This document shows, one piece after another, positions 16,382 to 29,360 of a stretch of 64,000 nt of DNA. Origin of the DNA: Brevundimonas aurantiaca (lineage in GTDB: Bacteria; Pseudomonadota; Alphaproteobacteria; Caulobacterales; Caulobacteraceae); the NCBI RefSeq assembly GCF_014199955.1, contig NZ_JACHOQ010000001.1, positions 744,001-808,000 of the forward strand, written 5' to 3'. Positions within the stretch are counted from its first letter, which is position 1, and each line of letters starts with the position of its first letter. A model generated the notes under the pieces. That model had not been told where the DNA came from. It worked only from the letters and a program-made list of their open reading frames with translations, and searched no databases. Made by a program: the position numbers and the translations under genes.

Positions 16382-18244
16382 TCAAGATGCGACGGGTTCG
16401 TCCTCGGTCGCCGGGACGGACGGACCCGCCTCCTCCTCGTTCAGCAGCCGGCCCTCGCGGCGCGGCTTGATATAGGGGGCCGGCTGCGGCGTCGGCATGT
16501 TTCCGCGCATCAGCTGGCGGCCCGCCGTAATGCCGCCGGTCAGCTGGAGGTCCAGCCGTGCTTCGTCGCGGCGGCGGACATCGCCGATGGTCTCGGCCGC
16601 CTCATGCTCGTCCATACCCAGTTCGACCAGGGCGCGTTCGCCGAACTTCAGGGCGGATTCGAAGGTCTCGCGGATCTGATAGTCCACTCCGGCCTGGATC
16701 AGCCGCATCGAATGGCCCCGGTCGAAGGCGCGGGCCATGATCTTGGTCGTCGGAAACTCGGACTTGACCAGTTCGACGATGCGGTCGGCGACCTCGGGCT
16801 TGTCCACGCAGACCAGGACGATCTCGGCCTCATCGGCGCCGGACGCCCGCAGCGTATGCAGCTGGGCGCCGTCGCCGTAATAGACCTTGAAGCCGAACTG
16901 GGAGGCGGCCTGGATCATCTCGACGTCGTTCTCGATGATCGAGACGTCCACGTCGCGGGCCAGAAGGGGCTGGGACACGACCTGGGCGAAACGGCCGAAG
17001 CCGATGATCAGCACCTGCCCGCGCAGATCCTTGGCGAATTCCACGCCGTCCGCATCTTCGGCCGACAAGGTCGGCTTGGGCAGGAGACGCTGGGTCAGCA
17101 GACTGGTCAGCGGCGTCAGGGCCATAGACAGGATGACGATGGCCGACATCATGGCCCCGACCTGGGCGTCGAACAGACCGGCCGTCACCGCCGCGCCATA
17201 TAGGACGAAGGCGAACTCGCCGCCCTGGGCGAACAGGGCCGCGCGTTCCACCGCCTCATGGTGCGAAGCCTTGAACAGGCGGGCGACGGCATAGATGCCC
17301 AGAGCCTTCACCGCCATGAAGGCGACCACGCCGCCGACGACCAGACGCCAGTCGGCGACCACCACCGACAGGTCCAGCGACATGCCGACGCTGAGGAAGA
17401 ACAGGCCCAGCAGAATGGCGCGGAACGGCTCCACATCCGCTTCCAGCTGATGGCGGAAGCTGGACTCCGACAGCAGGACCCCGGCCAGGAAGGCGCCCAT
17501 GGCCATCGACAGACCGCCCAGGGACATGGCCCAGGCGGCGCCGACGACGACCAGCAGGGCCGCAGCCGTCATCACCTCGCGCCCGCCGTAGCGCGCCAGA
17601 AGACGGAAGATCGGATTGACCAGATATTTGCCGGCCAGCAGCACCCCGCCGACCGCCGCCACCGCAAAGCCGACGGTCTGCCACAGGGGCGGCGCCTGTT
17701 CGTTCGCCACGCCCAGGACCGAGGCCAGGACGGCGACGACGGCCAGAAGCGGCACGATGGCGAGGTCTTCGAGCAGCAGGATGGAGACCGCGCGCTGGCC
17801 CGGTCCGCCCGCGATCGCGCCGCGCTCTTCCAGCATCTGCATGATGACGGCGGTGGAGGACAGGACGAAGCCCATGGCGCCGACAAAGGCGACGGGCGCG
17901 GAGAACCCGGCCAGCATCGCGGTCAACGTCAGGATCAGGCCGCAGAACAGGACCTGGGCCGCGCCCAGGCCGAATATCTCTTTCCTCAGTCCCCACAGGC
18001 GTTTGGGCCGCATCTCCAGGCCGATGATGAACAGGAAGATGACCACGCCGAACTCGGCGACGTGGAGAATGGTCTCGGGCTCGCGGAACAGCTTCAGGCC
18101 GAACGGACCGATGGCCAGGCCCGCCGCCAGATAGCCCAGCACCGAGCCCAGGCCGACCCGTTTGAACACGGGCACGGCGATCACCCCCGCCGCCAGCAGC
18201 GCCGCCGCCGCCCCCAAATCCAATCCCGACGCCGGCTCGGCCAT
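16382..18244 (-). CDS. CPA2 cation:proton antiporter with RCK domain (KefB/KefC-like)
   Basis: A 620-residue protein. Residues 1-390 form about 12 membrane helices of the Na+/H+ exchanger fold, including GSVLGYLAAGLAIGPFGL and FLFIIGLEMRPKRLWGL, the KefB/C signature. Residues about 400-520 are a TrkA-N nucleotide-binding domain, starting VLIIGFGRFAQVVSQPLL. A disordered charged tail follows. The family exports K+ for protons, often gated by glutathione adducts or NAD(H). No ancillary KefF/G subunit is nearby. It is divergent from the VWA gene across 162 bases. Confidence 0.92.
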   Translation of the reverse strand: MAEPASGLDLGAAAALLAAGVIAVPVFKRVGLGSVLGYLAAGLAIGPFGLKLFREPETILHVAEFGVVIFLFIIGLEMRPKRLWGLRKEIFGLGAAQVLFCGLILTLTAMLAGFSAPVAFVGAMGFVLSSTAVIMQMLEERGAIAGGPGQRAVSILLLEDLAIVPLLAVVAVLASVLGVANEQAPPLWQTVGFAVAAVGGVLLAGKYLVNPIFRLLARYGGREVMTAAALLVVVGAAWAMSLGGLSMAMGAFLAGVLLSESSFRHQLEADVEPFRAILLGLFFLSVGMSLDLSVVVADWRLVVGGVVAFMAVKALGIYAVARLFKASHHEAVERAALFAQGGEFAFVLYGAAVTAGLFDAQVGAMMSAIVILSMALTPLTSLLTQRLLPKPTLSAEDADGVEFAKDLRGQVLIIGFGRFAQVVSQPLLARDVDVSIIENDVEMIQAASQFGFKVYYGDGAQLHTLRASGADEAEIVLVCVDKPEVADRIVELVKSEFPTTKIMARAFDRGHSMRLIQAGVDYQIRETFESALKFGERALVELGMDEHEAAETIGDVRRRDEARLDLQLTGGITAGRQLMRGNMPTPQPAPYIKPRREGRLLNEEEAGPSVPATEDEPVAS

Positions 18245-18406
18245 ACTGCACCCCTGAAGCTAGGCTCCCATTGTGGGGAGGCTCGGCGCAGATTGCGAGA
18301 TGGCGCCGAGGACACAATCATTGTTCGACGAACGAACGGCGGCCGCGGCGCCACAGTTTCGCCCCAGCCCGCCCGCCGAGTGACGCAAACACGTGAGGGA
18401 GGAACC

Positions 18407-20233
18407 ATGTCGCGTCTCTTCAGGATCACCGCCGTCGCCGCCCTGGGGGTGTCGCTCGCCGCGCCGCCGATGGCGCCCCCCGCCTTCGCCCAAACCCAGG
18501 CACAAACCCGACCCGCATCCTCGGGCAAGGCCCTGGACGGCGAGCCCACCCCGGCCGCCTGCGCCCCCTTCGGCTTTCGACTGCCCCAGACGCAGCGCGA
18601 GGTCGCCCGATCCTTCGCCACGCCGATCGTGGTGACGGGCTCGCGGATTCAGGCCAATGGCGCGCCAAGCGCGCCGCCGCCGCCTCCGCCGCCTCCACCG
18701 CCTCCCCCGCCGGCGCCTGCGCCGCCCGCTGTGACGACAGGCAGCGTGGGCGTGACCGGGTTTCGGGTTTCGCCGATCACCCCGGCGCCCGCGCCCGCCG
18801 ACACCGAACGCTACCCCGATGCGACGCCCAATCCGGTGAAGCGGACCAGCGATCAGCCGGTCTCGACCTTCTCCATCGACGTCGACACGGCCTCCTATTC
18901 GAACGTTCGGCGCTTCATCGACGAGGGTCGTGCGCCGCCCAGGGACGCCGTGCGGGTCGAGGAGCTGATCAACGCCTTCGACTATGACTACGCCCGGCCG
19001 ACCAGCCGGAGCCGGCCCTTCGCCATCACGACGGCGGTCGCCGCCTCGCCCTGGGCGGAGGGGCGTCAGATCGTGCACATCGGCCTGCAAGGCTATGAGC
19101 TGCCGCAGGGCGAGCAGCGCCCGCTGAACCTGACCTTCCTGGTGGACGTCTCCGGTTCGATGAACAGCCCCGACAAGCTGGACCTGGCCAAGAAGGCGAT
19201 GAACCTGGCCATCGACCGGCTGCGCCCCCAGGACAGCCTGGCCGTCACCTATTACGCCGAAGGCGCCGGCACGACCCTGGCCCCGACGCCGGGCGATCAG
19301 AAGCTGAAGATGCGCTGCGCCGTCGCCAGCCTTTACGCCTCGGGCGGCACGGCGGGGGCGACGGGCATGACCAACGCCTATGATCAGGCCCAGGCGAACT
19401 TCGCCCGCGACAAGGTCAACCGCATCCTGATGTTCACCGACGGCGACTTCAACGTGGGCGTCACCGACGACAAGCGGCTGGAGGACTATGTCGCCGACAA
19501 GCGCCAGACGGGAATCTATCTGTCGGTCTACGGCTTCGGGCGGGGCAACTATCAGGACGCGCGGATGCAGGCCATCGCCCAGGCGGGCAACGGCGTCGCG
19601 GCCTATGTCGACAGTCTGCGCGAGGCCCGGCGTCTGTTCGGGCCCGCCTTCGACAAGGGCGCCTTCCCCATCGCCGACGACGTCAAGATTCAGGTCGAGT
19701 TCAACCCCGCCCGCGTCGCCGAATGGCGGCTGATCGGATATGAAACCCGGCTGCTGAACGAGGAAGACTTCGCCAACGACCGGATCGACGCGGGCGAGGT
19801 CGGCTCCGGCGCCAGCGTCACCGCCCTCTATGAAATCACCCCCGTCGGCGGCGCGACCCAGGTCCCTGAGCGGCGCTATCCCGACAATCGGATCGGGATC
19901 GGCGGCGGCGATCCGAACGGCGAGATCGGCTTCATCCAGATCCGCTACAAACAGCCGGGCCAGAGCCGGTCCGAGCTGATCCAGCAGCCCCTGACCAACC
20001 GGGCGACCGGCCCCGTCGGCGCCCAGGCGCCGGAATCGACGCGCTGGGCCATGGCCGTCGCGGCCTTCGGTCAGAAGCTGAGGGACGATCCCTGGATGGC
20101 GGCCGACTACGGCTGGGATCAGATCGTCGAACAGGCCCAAGGCGCGCGGGGCGACGATCCCTATGGCGACCGGGCCGAGTTCGTGCAGCTGGTCCGTGCG
20201 GCGAAAGACCTGCCTCCTGCACGGACGCCTTAA
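18407..20233 (+). CDS. VWA-domain protein, YfbK-like, with TonB-box-like N-terminus
   Basis: A 608-residue secreted protein. After a signal peptide (AVAALGVSLAAPPMAPPAFAQ) comes a segment PIVVTGSRIQ, reminiscent of TonB-dependent receptor N-termini. A polyproline run near residues 88-108 follows. The YfbK-type N-terminal domain (SDQPVSTFSIDVDTASYSNVRRFIDEG) precedes a von Willebrand A domain with the MIDAS motif DVSGS at about 247-251. A DUF3520-type C-terminal domain completes it. The start at 18407 has GAGGGAGGA ahead of it; the open frame extends far upstream but overlaps the divergent antiporter gene. It probably binds metal and a protein ligand in the envelope. Confidence 0.88.
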   Translation: MSRLFRITAVAALGVSLAAPPMAPPAFAQTQAQTRPASSGKALDGEPTPAACAPFGFRLPQTQREVARSFATPIVVTGSRIQANGAPSAPPPPPPPPPPPPPAPAPPAVTTGSVGVTGFRVSPITPAPAPADTERYPDATPNPVKRTSDQPVSTFSIDVDTASYSNVRRFIDEGRAPPRDAVRVEELINAFDYDYARPTSRSRPFAITTAVAASPWAEGRQIVHIGLQGYELPQGEQRPLNLTFLVDVSGSMNSPDKLDLAKKAMNLAIDRLRPQDSLAVTYYAEGAGTTLAPTPGDQKLKMRCAVASLYASGGTAGATGMTNAYDQAQANFARDKVNRILMFTDGDFNVGVTDDKRLEDYVADKRQTGIYLSVYGFGRGNYQDARMQAIAQAGNGVAAYVDSLREARRLFGPAFDKGAFPIADDVKIQVEFNPARVAEWRLIGYETRLLNEEDFANDRIDAGEVGSGASVTALYEITPVGGATQVPERRYPDNRIGIGGGDPNGEIGFIQIRYKQPGQSRSELIQQPLTNRATGPVGAQAPESTRWAMAVAAFGQKLRDDPWMAADYGWDQIVEQAQGARGDDPYGDRAEFVQLVRAAKDLPPARTP

Positions 20234-20295
20234 GGCCGGAACCGCGACGCCGGCGACGGGTTTTCAGCGCGACAGTCAGACAAGGAAGGCCCGTG

Positions 20296-20703
20296 ATGAA
20301 GATCCGCGACGTGATGACCCGCGACGTCCATCTGGCGCGCCCCGGCGATACGATCCAGGCGGTGGCCGAACGGATGGCGCGCGGCGACTTCGGCTTCGTG
20401 CCCGTCGCCGAAGGAGACCGGCTGATCGGCGCCGTGACCGACCGCGACCTGGTGGTCCGCGCCTTGGCCGCCGGGGCCGCCCCCACCGCCCCGATCGTCG
20501 AATACATCACGCGCGATCCGCACACCGTGCTGGACACCGATGATCTGAAGTCTGTGCTGGACCTGATGGCCTCGCGCCAGATTCGGCGCGCGCCCGTGGT
20601 GGACAAGCACGGCCGCATCGTCGGCGTGATCTCCCTGGGCGACCTATCGACGCGGGTGAAGGAGCGGTATGCCGGCGAGGCCCTGGAGAGCATTTCGCGT
20701 TAA
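20296..20703 (+). CDS. CBS-domain pair protein
   Basis: A 135-residue protein consisting of two CBS domains: MTRDVHLARPGDTIQAVAERMARGDFGFVPVAEGDRLIGAVTDRDLV, then ITRDPHTVLDTDDLKSVLDLMASRQIRRAPVVDKHGRIVGVISLGDLS. CBS pairs bind adenosine nucleotides and usually act as sensors. No catalytic domain is attached. A GTG at 20293 directly precedes the ATG at 20296; the AAGGAAGG box at 20282-20289 favours the ATG by spacing. It lies 62 bases after the VWA gene. Confidence 0.9.
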   Translation: MKIRDVMTRDVHLARPGDTIQAVAERMARGDFGFVPVAEGDRLIGAVTDRDLVVRALAAGAAPTAPIVEYITRDPHTVLDTDDLKSVLDLMASRQIRRAPVVDKHGRIVGVISLGDLSTRVKERYAGEALESISR

Positions 20704-20773
20704 CGCTGTCCGGTTACTCTAAGCTAAGGCGGGCCGACCATCCTTAGCCGGCTAAATGGGCCGGAGAACAGCT

Positions 20774-21340
20774 ATGGCGCGCGCGCAGTTTCAGAAGGGG
20801 CAGAAGGTCTGGGTCGAATGCGTCGGCGCCTGGGCGACGATCGAAAAGGTCCAACCGGTCTGGGCCAAGGGGTTCGAAGAGCCCGTGCGCGTCACCTATG
20901 ACGTGGGCCTGGGGCGGGAGTTCGCCGCTTCGGAACTGATGACCGCCGCTGAAGACGGGGCGGGCCGCGACCTGGGCGTCTGGCGCGTGCTGCGCGCCCG
21001 CAACAAGTGGCAGGCCGAGGAAGACTGTCTGCACCACCCTCAGCCCGGCACCTATCCCGTGGTCGTCACCGACACCGCCGACTGGGGCGGCTGGCGTGTG
21101 CCCGGCGCCGAATACGACCGCGATCCGCAACGGATCGAGTTTCAGGCGCGCCTGATCACGGCGGCGCCCCAGCTGATGCGGCTGGCCGAAAGCCTGATCG
21201 CCCTGGCGGCGGAGGCGCCCGAAGACGCCCCGCCCGCCGTGCTGGACCTGGCGCGCCAGGCCCGCAGCGCCCTTCATCCGGTCGTGACCGTGGCGCAGGA
21301 GGCGCAGACGTCGCCGCAATCCCCAGCCGTCGCCGCCTGA
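20774..21340 (+). CDS. Hypothetical protein with SH3-like N-terminal region
   Basis: A 188-residue soluble protein I cannot assign. The N-terminus (FQKGQKVWVECVGAWATIEKVQPVWAKGFEEPVRVTYDVGLGREFAASEL) has the strand pattern of an SH3-like or KOW-like barrel. The middle part reads GVWRVLRARNKWQAEEDC, followed by a WGGWRVPGAEYDRDPQRIEFQARLI segment and a helical tail. The start at 20774 is preceded by GGAGAACAG. The next gene is the PAS histidine kinase, 89 bases on, in the same direction. Confidence 0.7.
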   Translation: MARAQFQKGQKVWVECVGAWATIEKVQPVWAKGFEEPVRVTYDVGLGREFAASELMTAAEDGAGRDLGVWRVLRARNKWQAEEDCLHHPQPGTYPVVVTDTADWGGWRVPGAEYDRDPQRIEFQARLITAAPQLMRLAESLIALAAEAPEDAPPAVLDLARQARSALHPVVTVAQEAQTSPQSPAVAA

Positions 21341-21429
21341 CGGGCCAGAAACCGTTAACCAAGTCTCGACAGGAATCCGCGACGCAGCCTAGATTCGCCT
21401 GATCAGCGGCATTTTGGCGGGAGAGCGAC

Positions 21430-23820
<2,391 letters not shown>

Positions 23821-23932
23821 GACCGACCGCGAGGACGGCTCGAAGACGGTCGGGCTTCGCCCTTGCTTCACGCGCGGCTTGAAGGCATGAGGGAGGCCTC
23901 ACCTTGGACCTGCCCCTACAGCTAGGAGGCGG

Positions 23933-25483
23933 GTGGCTATCCTGACCGCCGATCCGTCAGGAAACCGACCCAAGCCTTGGGTCATCCCCACTGAAATCTC
24001 AATGACAATAGTTGCGTCCGTGCGCCAGCAATGGCTCGCCAACCCACGCCGTGATCTGCTGGCGGGGACCGTCGTCGCCCTGGCCCTGATCCCCGAGGCC
24101 ATCGCCTTTTCGATCATCGCCGGGGTCGATCCGGCGGTCGGCCTGTACGCCAGCTTCGTGATCGCGGTGACCATCGCCTTCGTCGGCGGTCGCCCGGCCA
24201 TGATCTCGGCGGCGACCGGCGCCATGGCCCTGCTGATGGTCGGGCTCGTGCGCGATCACGGGCTGGAATATCTGTTCGCGGCGTCGCTGCTGACCGGCGT
24301 GTTTCAGATCCTCATCGGCCTGATGAAGCTGGGTCGCTACATAAGGTTCGTCTCGCGCAGCGTGATGACCGGCTTCGTCAACGCCCTGGCGATCCTGATC
24401 TTCCTGGCGCAGATGCCTGAACTGATCGGCGCCGACTGGCAGACCTTCGCCCTGGTGGGCGCGGCCCTGGCGATCATCTACGGCTTGCCCAGGATCACAA
24501 GGGCGGTCCCGTCTCCGCTGGTCGCCATCGTCGCCGTCAGCGCCTTCGTGATCCTGACGGGGCTTGATGTCCGCACTGTCGGCGACATGGGCCAGATGCC
24601 CTCGGCCCTGCCGATGTTCCATATTCCGAACGTGCCGCTGACCTGGGAGACGCTGACCGTCATCGGTCCGGTGGCTGCGACCCTGGCCTTTGTGGGCCTG
24701 TTGGAAAGCCTGCTGACCGCCAATCTGTTGGACGACATCACCGACACGCCGTCGGACAAGGACCGAGAGACGCGCGGACAGGGCATGGCCAACATCGCCT
24801 CGTCCCTGTTCGGCGGCATGGCGGGCTGCGCCATGATCGGCCAGTCGATCATCAATGTGACCAGCGGAGCCCGCGGACGCCTGTCCACCCTATGGGCCGG
24901 CCTGTTCCTGCTGTTTCTGATCCTGGTGCTTCAGGACTGGGTCGCCCGAATTCCCATGGCGGCTCTGGTGGCGGTGATGATCATGGTCTCGATCGGCGCC
25001 TTCGACTGGGGTTCAGTGTTGAAACTGCGCTCCACGCCGTTTCAGTCTTCTGTGGTGATGATCGCCACGACAGCGACGGTGGTCGTCACCCACGACCTGT
25101 CGAAGGGCGTGGTCCTGGGCGTGATCCTCTCCGCCGTCTTCTTCATGCGTAAGGTCGGCAAGACCGTTCGCGTGGAGGAGATCGAGACGTCGCAAGAGGG
25201 CGTGTTGCGATACCGGGTGACCGGCAATCTCTTTTTCGCCTCGGCCGACGTGTTCGCCGCCGCCTTCGAACATCACGGCCGACCGACCCGCGTCGAGATC
25301 GACATGACCGACGCCCACCTCTGGGATCTGACCGGCGTGGCCGCCGTGGACAAGGTCGTGTTCCGCTATCGCCGTCAGGGGGCGCAGGTCGATCTCATCG
25401 GAATGAATGAGGCCGGGCGGACCCTGATCGACAAGGTGGGTCGGCATGACAAGAACCACCTGCCCGTGGGCGCCGCCCACTGA
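23933..25483 (+). CDS. SulP-family anion transporter with STAS domain
   Basis: A 516-residue SulP/SLC26 transporter. About 10-12 membrane helices start at [37 protein letters not shown], with the [17 protein letters not shown] block and the [24 protein letters not shown] signature. A C-terminal STAS domain begins near residue 415 ([18 protein letters not shown]). Relatives carry sulfate, bicarbonate or other anions; which one applies here is not visible. The GTG at 23933 follows TAGGAGG closely; an ATG at 24002 would also include all helices but lacks a ribosome-binding site. Confidence 0.92.
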   Translation: MAILTADPSGNRPKPWVIPTEISMTIVASVRQQWLANPRRDLLAGTVVALALIPEAIAFSIIAGVDPAVGLYASFVIAVTIAFVGGRPAMISAATGAMALLMVGLVRDHGLEYLFAASLLTGVFQILIGLMKLGRYIRFVSRSVMTGFVNALAILIFLAQMPELIGADWQTFALVGAALAIIYGLPRITRAVPSPLVAIVAVSAFVILTGLDVRTVGDMGQMPSALPMFHIPNVPLTWETLTVIGPVAATLAFVGLLESLLTANLLDDITDTPSDKDRETRGQGMANIASSLFGGMAGCAMIGQSIINVTSGARGRLSTLWAGLFLLFLILVLQDWVARIPMAALVAVMIMVSIGAFDWGSVLKLRSTPFQSSVVMIATTATVVVTHDLSKGVVLGVILSAVFFMRKVGKTVRVEEIETSQEGVLRYRVTGNLFFASADVFAAAFEHHGRPTRVEIDMTDAHLWDLTGVAAVDKVVFRYRRQGAQVDLIGMNEAGRTLIDKVGRHDKNHLPVGAAH

Positions 25484-25499
25484 GTCTCTTGTCGCCGTC

Positions 25500-25522
25500 G
25501 GCGGACCATCGGTCGGTCCGCC
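25500..25522. terminator. Hairpin between convergent sulP and thiolase genes
   Basis: GGCGGACC and GGTCCGCC make a perfect 8-bp stem with a 7-base loop, 16 bases after the sulP stop and 7 before the end of the convergent thiolase gene. No strong T tract follows, so efficiency is uncertain. Confidence 0.5.
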
Positions 25523-25529
25523 CCGCCCC

Positions 25530-26726
25530 CTAAACCAGCTCCACCCCCATCGCCGTCGCCTCGCCGCCGCCGATGCACAGGGCGGCCATGCCCCGGGTCT
25601 TGCCGCGGGCCTTCAGGGCCGACAGCAGGGTGGTCAGAACGCGGGCGCCGGAGGCGCCCAGCGGGTGGCCCAGGGCGCAGGCGCCGCCGTTGACGTTGAT
25701 CTTGTCGTGGGGGACGCCCAGCTCCTGCATGGCGATCATCGGCACGATGGCGAAGGCCTCGTTGACCTCCCACAGATCGACGTCCTCAGGCGTCCAGCCG
25801 GCCTTCTTCAGCGCCTTTTGCAGGGCGAAGACCGGGGCGGTGGTGAACAGGCTGGGTTCGTGGGCGTGGGCGGCCTGGGCGACGACGCGGGCGATGGGGG
25901 TCAGGCCCAGGGCCTGGGCCGTGGACTGGCGCATCATCACCAGGGCGGCCGCGCCGTCCGAGATGGAGGCGGCCGAGGCGGCGGTGATCGTGCCGTCCTT
26001 GCCGAAGGCGGGCTTCAGATTGGGGATCTTGGACGGGTCGGACTTGGTCGGCTGTTCGTCGCGGTCCACGACCGCCACCCCCTTGCGCGTCTTGACCTCG
26101 ACCGGCGTGATCTCGGCGTCGAAGTCGCCGCTGTCCTGGGCGCGCTTGGCCCGGCCGGCGCTTTCGACCGCATAGGCGTCCTGCTGTTCGCGGGTGAACT
26201 GATAGGCCTTGGCCGTGTCCTCGGCGAACTGGCCCATCAGCTTGCCGGGCTCATAGGCGTCTTCCAGACCGTCCAGATACATGCTGTCGGAAATGACGTC
26301 ATGGCCGATGCGGGCGCCGCCCCGGTGCTTGTGCATCAGATAGGGGGCGTTGGTCATGGACTCCATGCCGCCCGCCACGATCACCTCGGCCGAGCCGGCC
26401 AGCAGGGCGTCGTGGGCCATCATGGCCGCCTGCATGCCCGAGCCGCACATCTTGTTGATCGTGGTCGCCTCGGCCGAGATCGGCAGGCCCGCGCCCAGCC
26501 CCGCCTGACGCGCCGGCGCCTGGCCCAGGCCGGCGGGCAGGACGCAGCCCATGATGATCTGTTCGACCTTGTCCGGCGCCAGGCCCGCCCGCTCCAGCGC
26601 CGCCTTCACCGCCGCCGCGCCCAGGTCGGTGGACTTGGCGTCCGACAGCACGCCCTGGAATCCGCCCATCGGGGTTCTGGCGTAGGAGACGATGACGACG
26701 GGATCTTGGGCGGGATCGGGGGACAT
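25530..26726 (-). CDS. Acetyl-CoA C-acetyltransferase (thiolase)
   Basis: A 398-residue thiolase. The acylated cysteine is C94 in [11 protein letters not shown]. The catalytic histidine lies in [19 protein letters not shown], and the second cysteine in [15 protein letters not shown] at the C-terminus. It condenses two acetyl-CoA to acetoacetyl-CoA or runs in reverse; relatives serve polyhydroxybutyrate synthesis or ketone use. No phaB or phaC gene is adjacent, so the pathway cannot be fixed here. Length and all motifs are complete. Confidence 0.95.
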   Translation of the reverse strand: MSPDPAQDPVVIVSYARTPMGGFQGVLSDAKSTDLGAAAVKAALERAGLAPDKVEQIIMGCVLPAGLGQAPARQAGLGAGLPISAEATTINKMCGSGMQAAMMAHDALLAGSAEVIVAGGMESMTNAPYLMHKHRGGARIGHDVISDSMYLDGLEDAYEPGKLMGQFAEDTAKAYQFTREQQDAYAVESAGRAKRAQDSGDFDAEITPVEVKTRKGVAVVDRDEQPTKSDPSKIPNLKPAFGKDGTITAASAASISDGAAALVMMRQSTAQALGLTPIARVVAQAAHAHEPSLFTTAPVFALQKALKKAGWTPEDVDLWEVNEAFAIVPMIAMQELGVPHDKINVNGGACALGHPLGASGARVLTTLLSALKARGKTRGMAALCIGGGEATAMGVELV

Positions 26727-26810
26727 GGCGGGCTTCCTCTTGATTTGGCGCCTGAGATAGCGATCCGACCGCCCGTTGTGAACCGGGATGCGAACCGGGT
26801 CGGGCGCGGC

Positions 26811-27773
26811 TCAGGCGAAATGGAGCCGCCGGTAACGGCCCCGGAAATAGAGCAGGGGATCGCGGCGGGGCTCGAACCGGGCGCGCGTGACCCGGCCGAT
26901 GAAGACCAGATGATCCCCCGCCTCCACCACCTGATGGGTGGCGCATTCGAAGCTGGCCAGGGAGCCGGACAGTATGGGGGCGCCGGTGTCCCAGCTCTCC
27001 CAGGCGACGCCGTCGAACCGTTCGGTCGACGACCGGGCGAAAACGCCCGACATCGGCTGCTGGCCGATGTGCAGGACGTTGATGGCGAAATGCTCGGCCC
27101 TTCTGAACCGCTCCAGATTGGACGAACTGCGCGCCAGGCAGAACAGGATCAGGGGCGGGTCCAGCGACACCGAGGAGAAGGAGTTGGCGGTCAGCCCCAC
27201 CGGCTGGCCCTGTTCATCCAGGGTGGTGACCACCGTGACCCCGGTGGCGAAACAGCCCAGGGCGTCGCGCAGGGTCCGGGCGTCCGACCCGGCCTGATAA
27301 TGCAGGGCCTGGCGCGGCGCATGGCGTTCCAGAAAGCCCAGGAGCGCCGCCTCGGTCGCCTCGGTCGCCGGTTCGGCTTCCAGATCGAGCCGCGGCAGGT
27401 CTGCGGGCGTCGCCGCATCCGGCGCCGCCCCGACCACGATCAGACAGCTGACCAGGGCCGGACCGGTCACGACCAGGGCCGGATGGACCGCCGCCAGGGT
27501 CTGGGCCGAACACAGCACGGCGGGTCGGGACGACAGTTCGGTCAAAAGGGCGCGCAGGGCGACCGCCGCCCCCTCCCCGTCCGCCTCGTCCAGCGGGGCC
27601 AGCAGCACGTGACGGCCGGCCTCCACCAGGGCCCGCACCCACCGTCGGCCGTCCGCCGACAGCCGCTCGGGCGGACCGATCAGCAGGACGATCGGGTCCT
27701 CGGGATCGCCCAGTCCTTGGACGTTCTGGCCCTGGACGTCCATTCCTCCGATCCGGGGCGGGGATTCAGTCAT
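26811..27773 (-). CDS. Flavin reductase-domain protein with an extra N-terminal domain
   Basis: A 320-residue two-part protein. Residues about 165-320 are a flavin reductase-like FMN-binding split barrel: [52 protein letters not shown] and a closing YFRGRYRRL. Residues about 25-155 form an alpha/beta-looking domain ([36 protein letters not shown]) reminiscent of an alpha/beta hydrolase, but with no GxSxG nucleophile elbow. The barrel would supply reduced flavin to a partner oxygenase. The role of the N-terminal domain is unknown. The gene stands alone. Confidence 0.82.
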   Translation of the reverse strand: MTESPPRIGGMDVQGQNVQGLGDPEDPIVLLIGPPERLSADGRRWVRALVEAGRHVLLAPLDEADGEGAAVALRALLTELSSRPAVLCSAQTLAAVHPALVVTGPALVSCLIVVGAAPDAATPADLPRLDLEAEPATEATEAALLGFLERHAPRQALHYQAGSDARTLRDALGCFATGVTVVTTLDEQGQPVGLTANSFSSVSLDPPLILFCLARSSSNLERFRRAEHFAINVLHIGQQPMSGVFARSSTERFDGVAWESWDTGAPILSGSLASFECATHQVVEAGDHLVFIGRVTRARFEPRRDPLLYFRGRYRRLHFA

Positions 27774-27995
27774 GAGGCGGAGCGGTCCAATCCGGAAAAC
27801 GAAAGGCGTCTTTTAGGGGAAGTCCGCCCTCGGACGCCACGATTTACGACGCCGTCCCCGATTCGGATCATCCGGCGTCCAGCGAGGCCGCGTCGAAGAC
27901 GAACAGCCGGTCGACGGCCCGGCGGCGGGTGTTCGACGGCGCCGCTTCCGGTTCGGTCGGGCAGACCCAACGGTCGGGCGGCGCTGATCTCCTTT

Positions 27996-29360
27996 TCAGT
28001 AGACGTCCCGGCGATAGCGGCCGTCTTCCAGCAGGGTCAGCAGGGCCTCCGCGCCCAGCGCCGCCTCCAGGGCCGCATGGACCCCTTGCGACATCCCCTC
28101 CAGACTGCCGCAGACATAGAGGGCCGCGCCCCGGTCCACCCAGGCGCGGACGTCAGGCGCCGCCGCCGCGACCAGATCCTGCACATAGCGGCCGTCGCCC
28201 GGATCGCGCGAGAAACACCGGTCCAGCCGGGTCAGAACGCCGGACGCCAGCCAGGCCTGAAGCTCGGCGTCGAAGAAGGCGTCGTGGGCCTGGGTCCGTT
28301 CGCCGAACAGCAGCCAGGCGCCGCCCCCTTGGGCTGTGCGGTCCTTCAGATGCGCCCTCAGCCCCGCGATCCCCGTGCCGTTGCCGATCAGGATCATCGG
28401 CGTCTGATCCTCCGGGCCGTGGAAGCTGCGGTTGGTCCGCACCCGCATGTCGATGGTTTCGCCCACAGCCAGGTCCTGGGTCAGCCGCCCCGAGGCCAGG
28501 CCGGGCGTTCCGTCCGGCCGACGCATCAGCCGCACCACCAGTTCGACCCGTCCGTCCGCCGGCACCGAGGCGATCGAATATTCGCGCGCGCCCGGCGTCA
28601 CGCCGTCGCGTTCCGGCAGCCCCACCTCGGCGATGTCCCCGGCCGACCAGGGCGGCGCCGTCCCGACCGGCTCCAAGACCAGATGATAGGCTTCGCCGCC
28701 CGGACTGCCGGGATTGATCAGGGTCCGCTGCGTCAGCCGCCAGGGCTCATAGGCGGGCGGGGTCCAGTCCGGCGCCGCGACCCGGCCGGTGATCTGGTTC
28801 AACTGATGCTGCCAGTGGCGCACGGCGCCCGCGTCCCCGGCGTCCACCTCCACCAGATCGAACAGGGGCTCGGCCCCCGAGCGCCTCAGCCAGCCGTCCA
28901 CCGCATGGCCGAAGCCGCAGAACTGATCATAGCTGCGGTCGCCCAGGGCCATCAGGCCGAAGCGAAGCCCGTCCAGGTCGGCCGGCGCCCCCATGGCCTT
29001 GCGCACCAGCCGCGCGGCGCTGTCGGGCGGATCGCCTTCACCCGTCGTCGAGACGATCAGCAGGGCCCGGCCCGCCGCCTTCAGCGTCGCCGGCTCCAGG
29101 TCCGCAAACGACAGGACCCGCGCCCCCACGCCGCCGTCCTGCAAGGCCCGGGCGGTCATCCAGGCCAGGTCCTCGGCCAGCCCCGTCTGGCTGGCGAAGG
29201 CCACAAGCACCGTCTCCTTCCCGTCTCCGGCCAGGGCCTCGGAGCGGGCGCGCGCCGCCGCCTTCGCCCGGCGCTCGCGCCAGACGATCAGGCCGATCAG
29301 AACCAGCCATAGGCCGACGGCCGCCAGGGCCAGAAGCCAGCGGGACGGATCGTGCGTCAC
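27996..29360 (-). CDS. Membrane-anchored diflavin reductase (flavodoxin + FAD/NADPH domains)
   Basis: A 454-residue sulfite-reductase-alpha-like flavoprotein. One N-terminal membrane helix ([20 protein letters not shown]) comes first. A flavodoxin domain at about 50-190 follows ([46 protein letters not shown]). An FAD/NADPH module completes it ([41 protein letters not shown]). It should take electrons from NADPH and pass them to the membrane. It is the last gene of the iron-linked set; its ATG overlaps the apbE stop by 4 bases. A partner in the PepSY/DUF2271 system is inferred from context. Confidence 0.9.
   Translation of the reverse strand: MTHDPSRWLLALAAVGLWLVLIGLIVWRERRAKAAARARSEALAGDGKETVLVAFASQTGLAEDLAWMTARALQDGGVGARVLSFADLEPATLKAAGRALLIVSTTGEGDPPDSAARLVRKAMGAPADLDGLRFGLMALGDRSYDQFCGFGHAVDGWLRRSGAEPLFDLVEVDAGDAGAVRHWQHQLNQITGRVAAPDWTPPAYEPWRLTQRTLINPGSPGGEAYHLVLEPVGTAPPWSAGDIAEVGLPERDGVTPGAREYSIASVPADGRVELVVRLMRRPDGTPGLASGRLTQDLAVGETIDMRVRTNRSFHGPEDQTPMILIGNGTGIAGLRAHLKDRTAQGGGAWLLFGERTQAHDAFFDAELQAWLASGVLTRLDRCFSRDPGDGRYVQDLVAAAAPDVRAWVDRGAALYVCGSLEGMSQGVHAALEAALGAEALLTLLEDGRYRRDVY

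Noticed and set aside
17258-18406. Upstream extension of the VWA gene frame over the antiporter gene
   Set aside because: It would overlap the antiporter gene and lacks a ribosome-binding site; the start at 18407 has a strong one and a signal peptide.
18660-18730. CCG-rich repeat run considered as a separate repeat element
   Set aside because: It encodes the polyproline stretch of the VWA protein and needs no further explanation.
25446-29312. Very long open frame of 1288 codons on the plus strand antisense to thiolase, flavin reductase and diflavin reductase
   Set aside because: It is antisense to three genes with clear motifs and its translation is low-complexity G/R/Q/A/H-rich, as expected from third-position GC bias.
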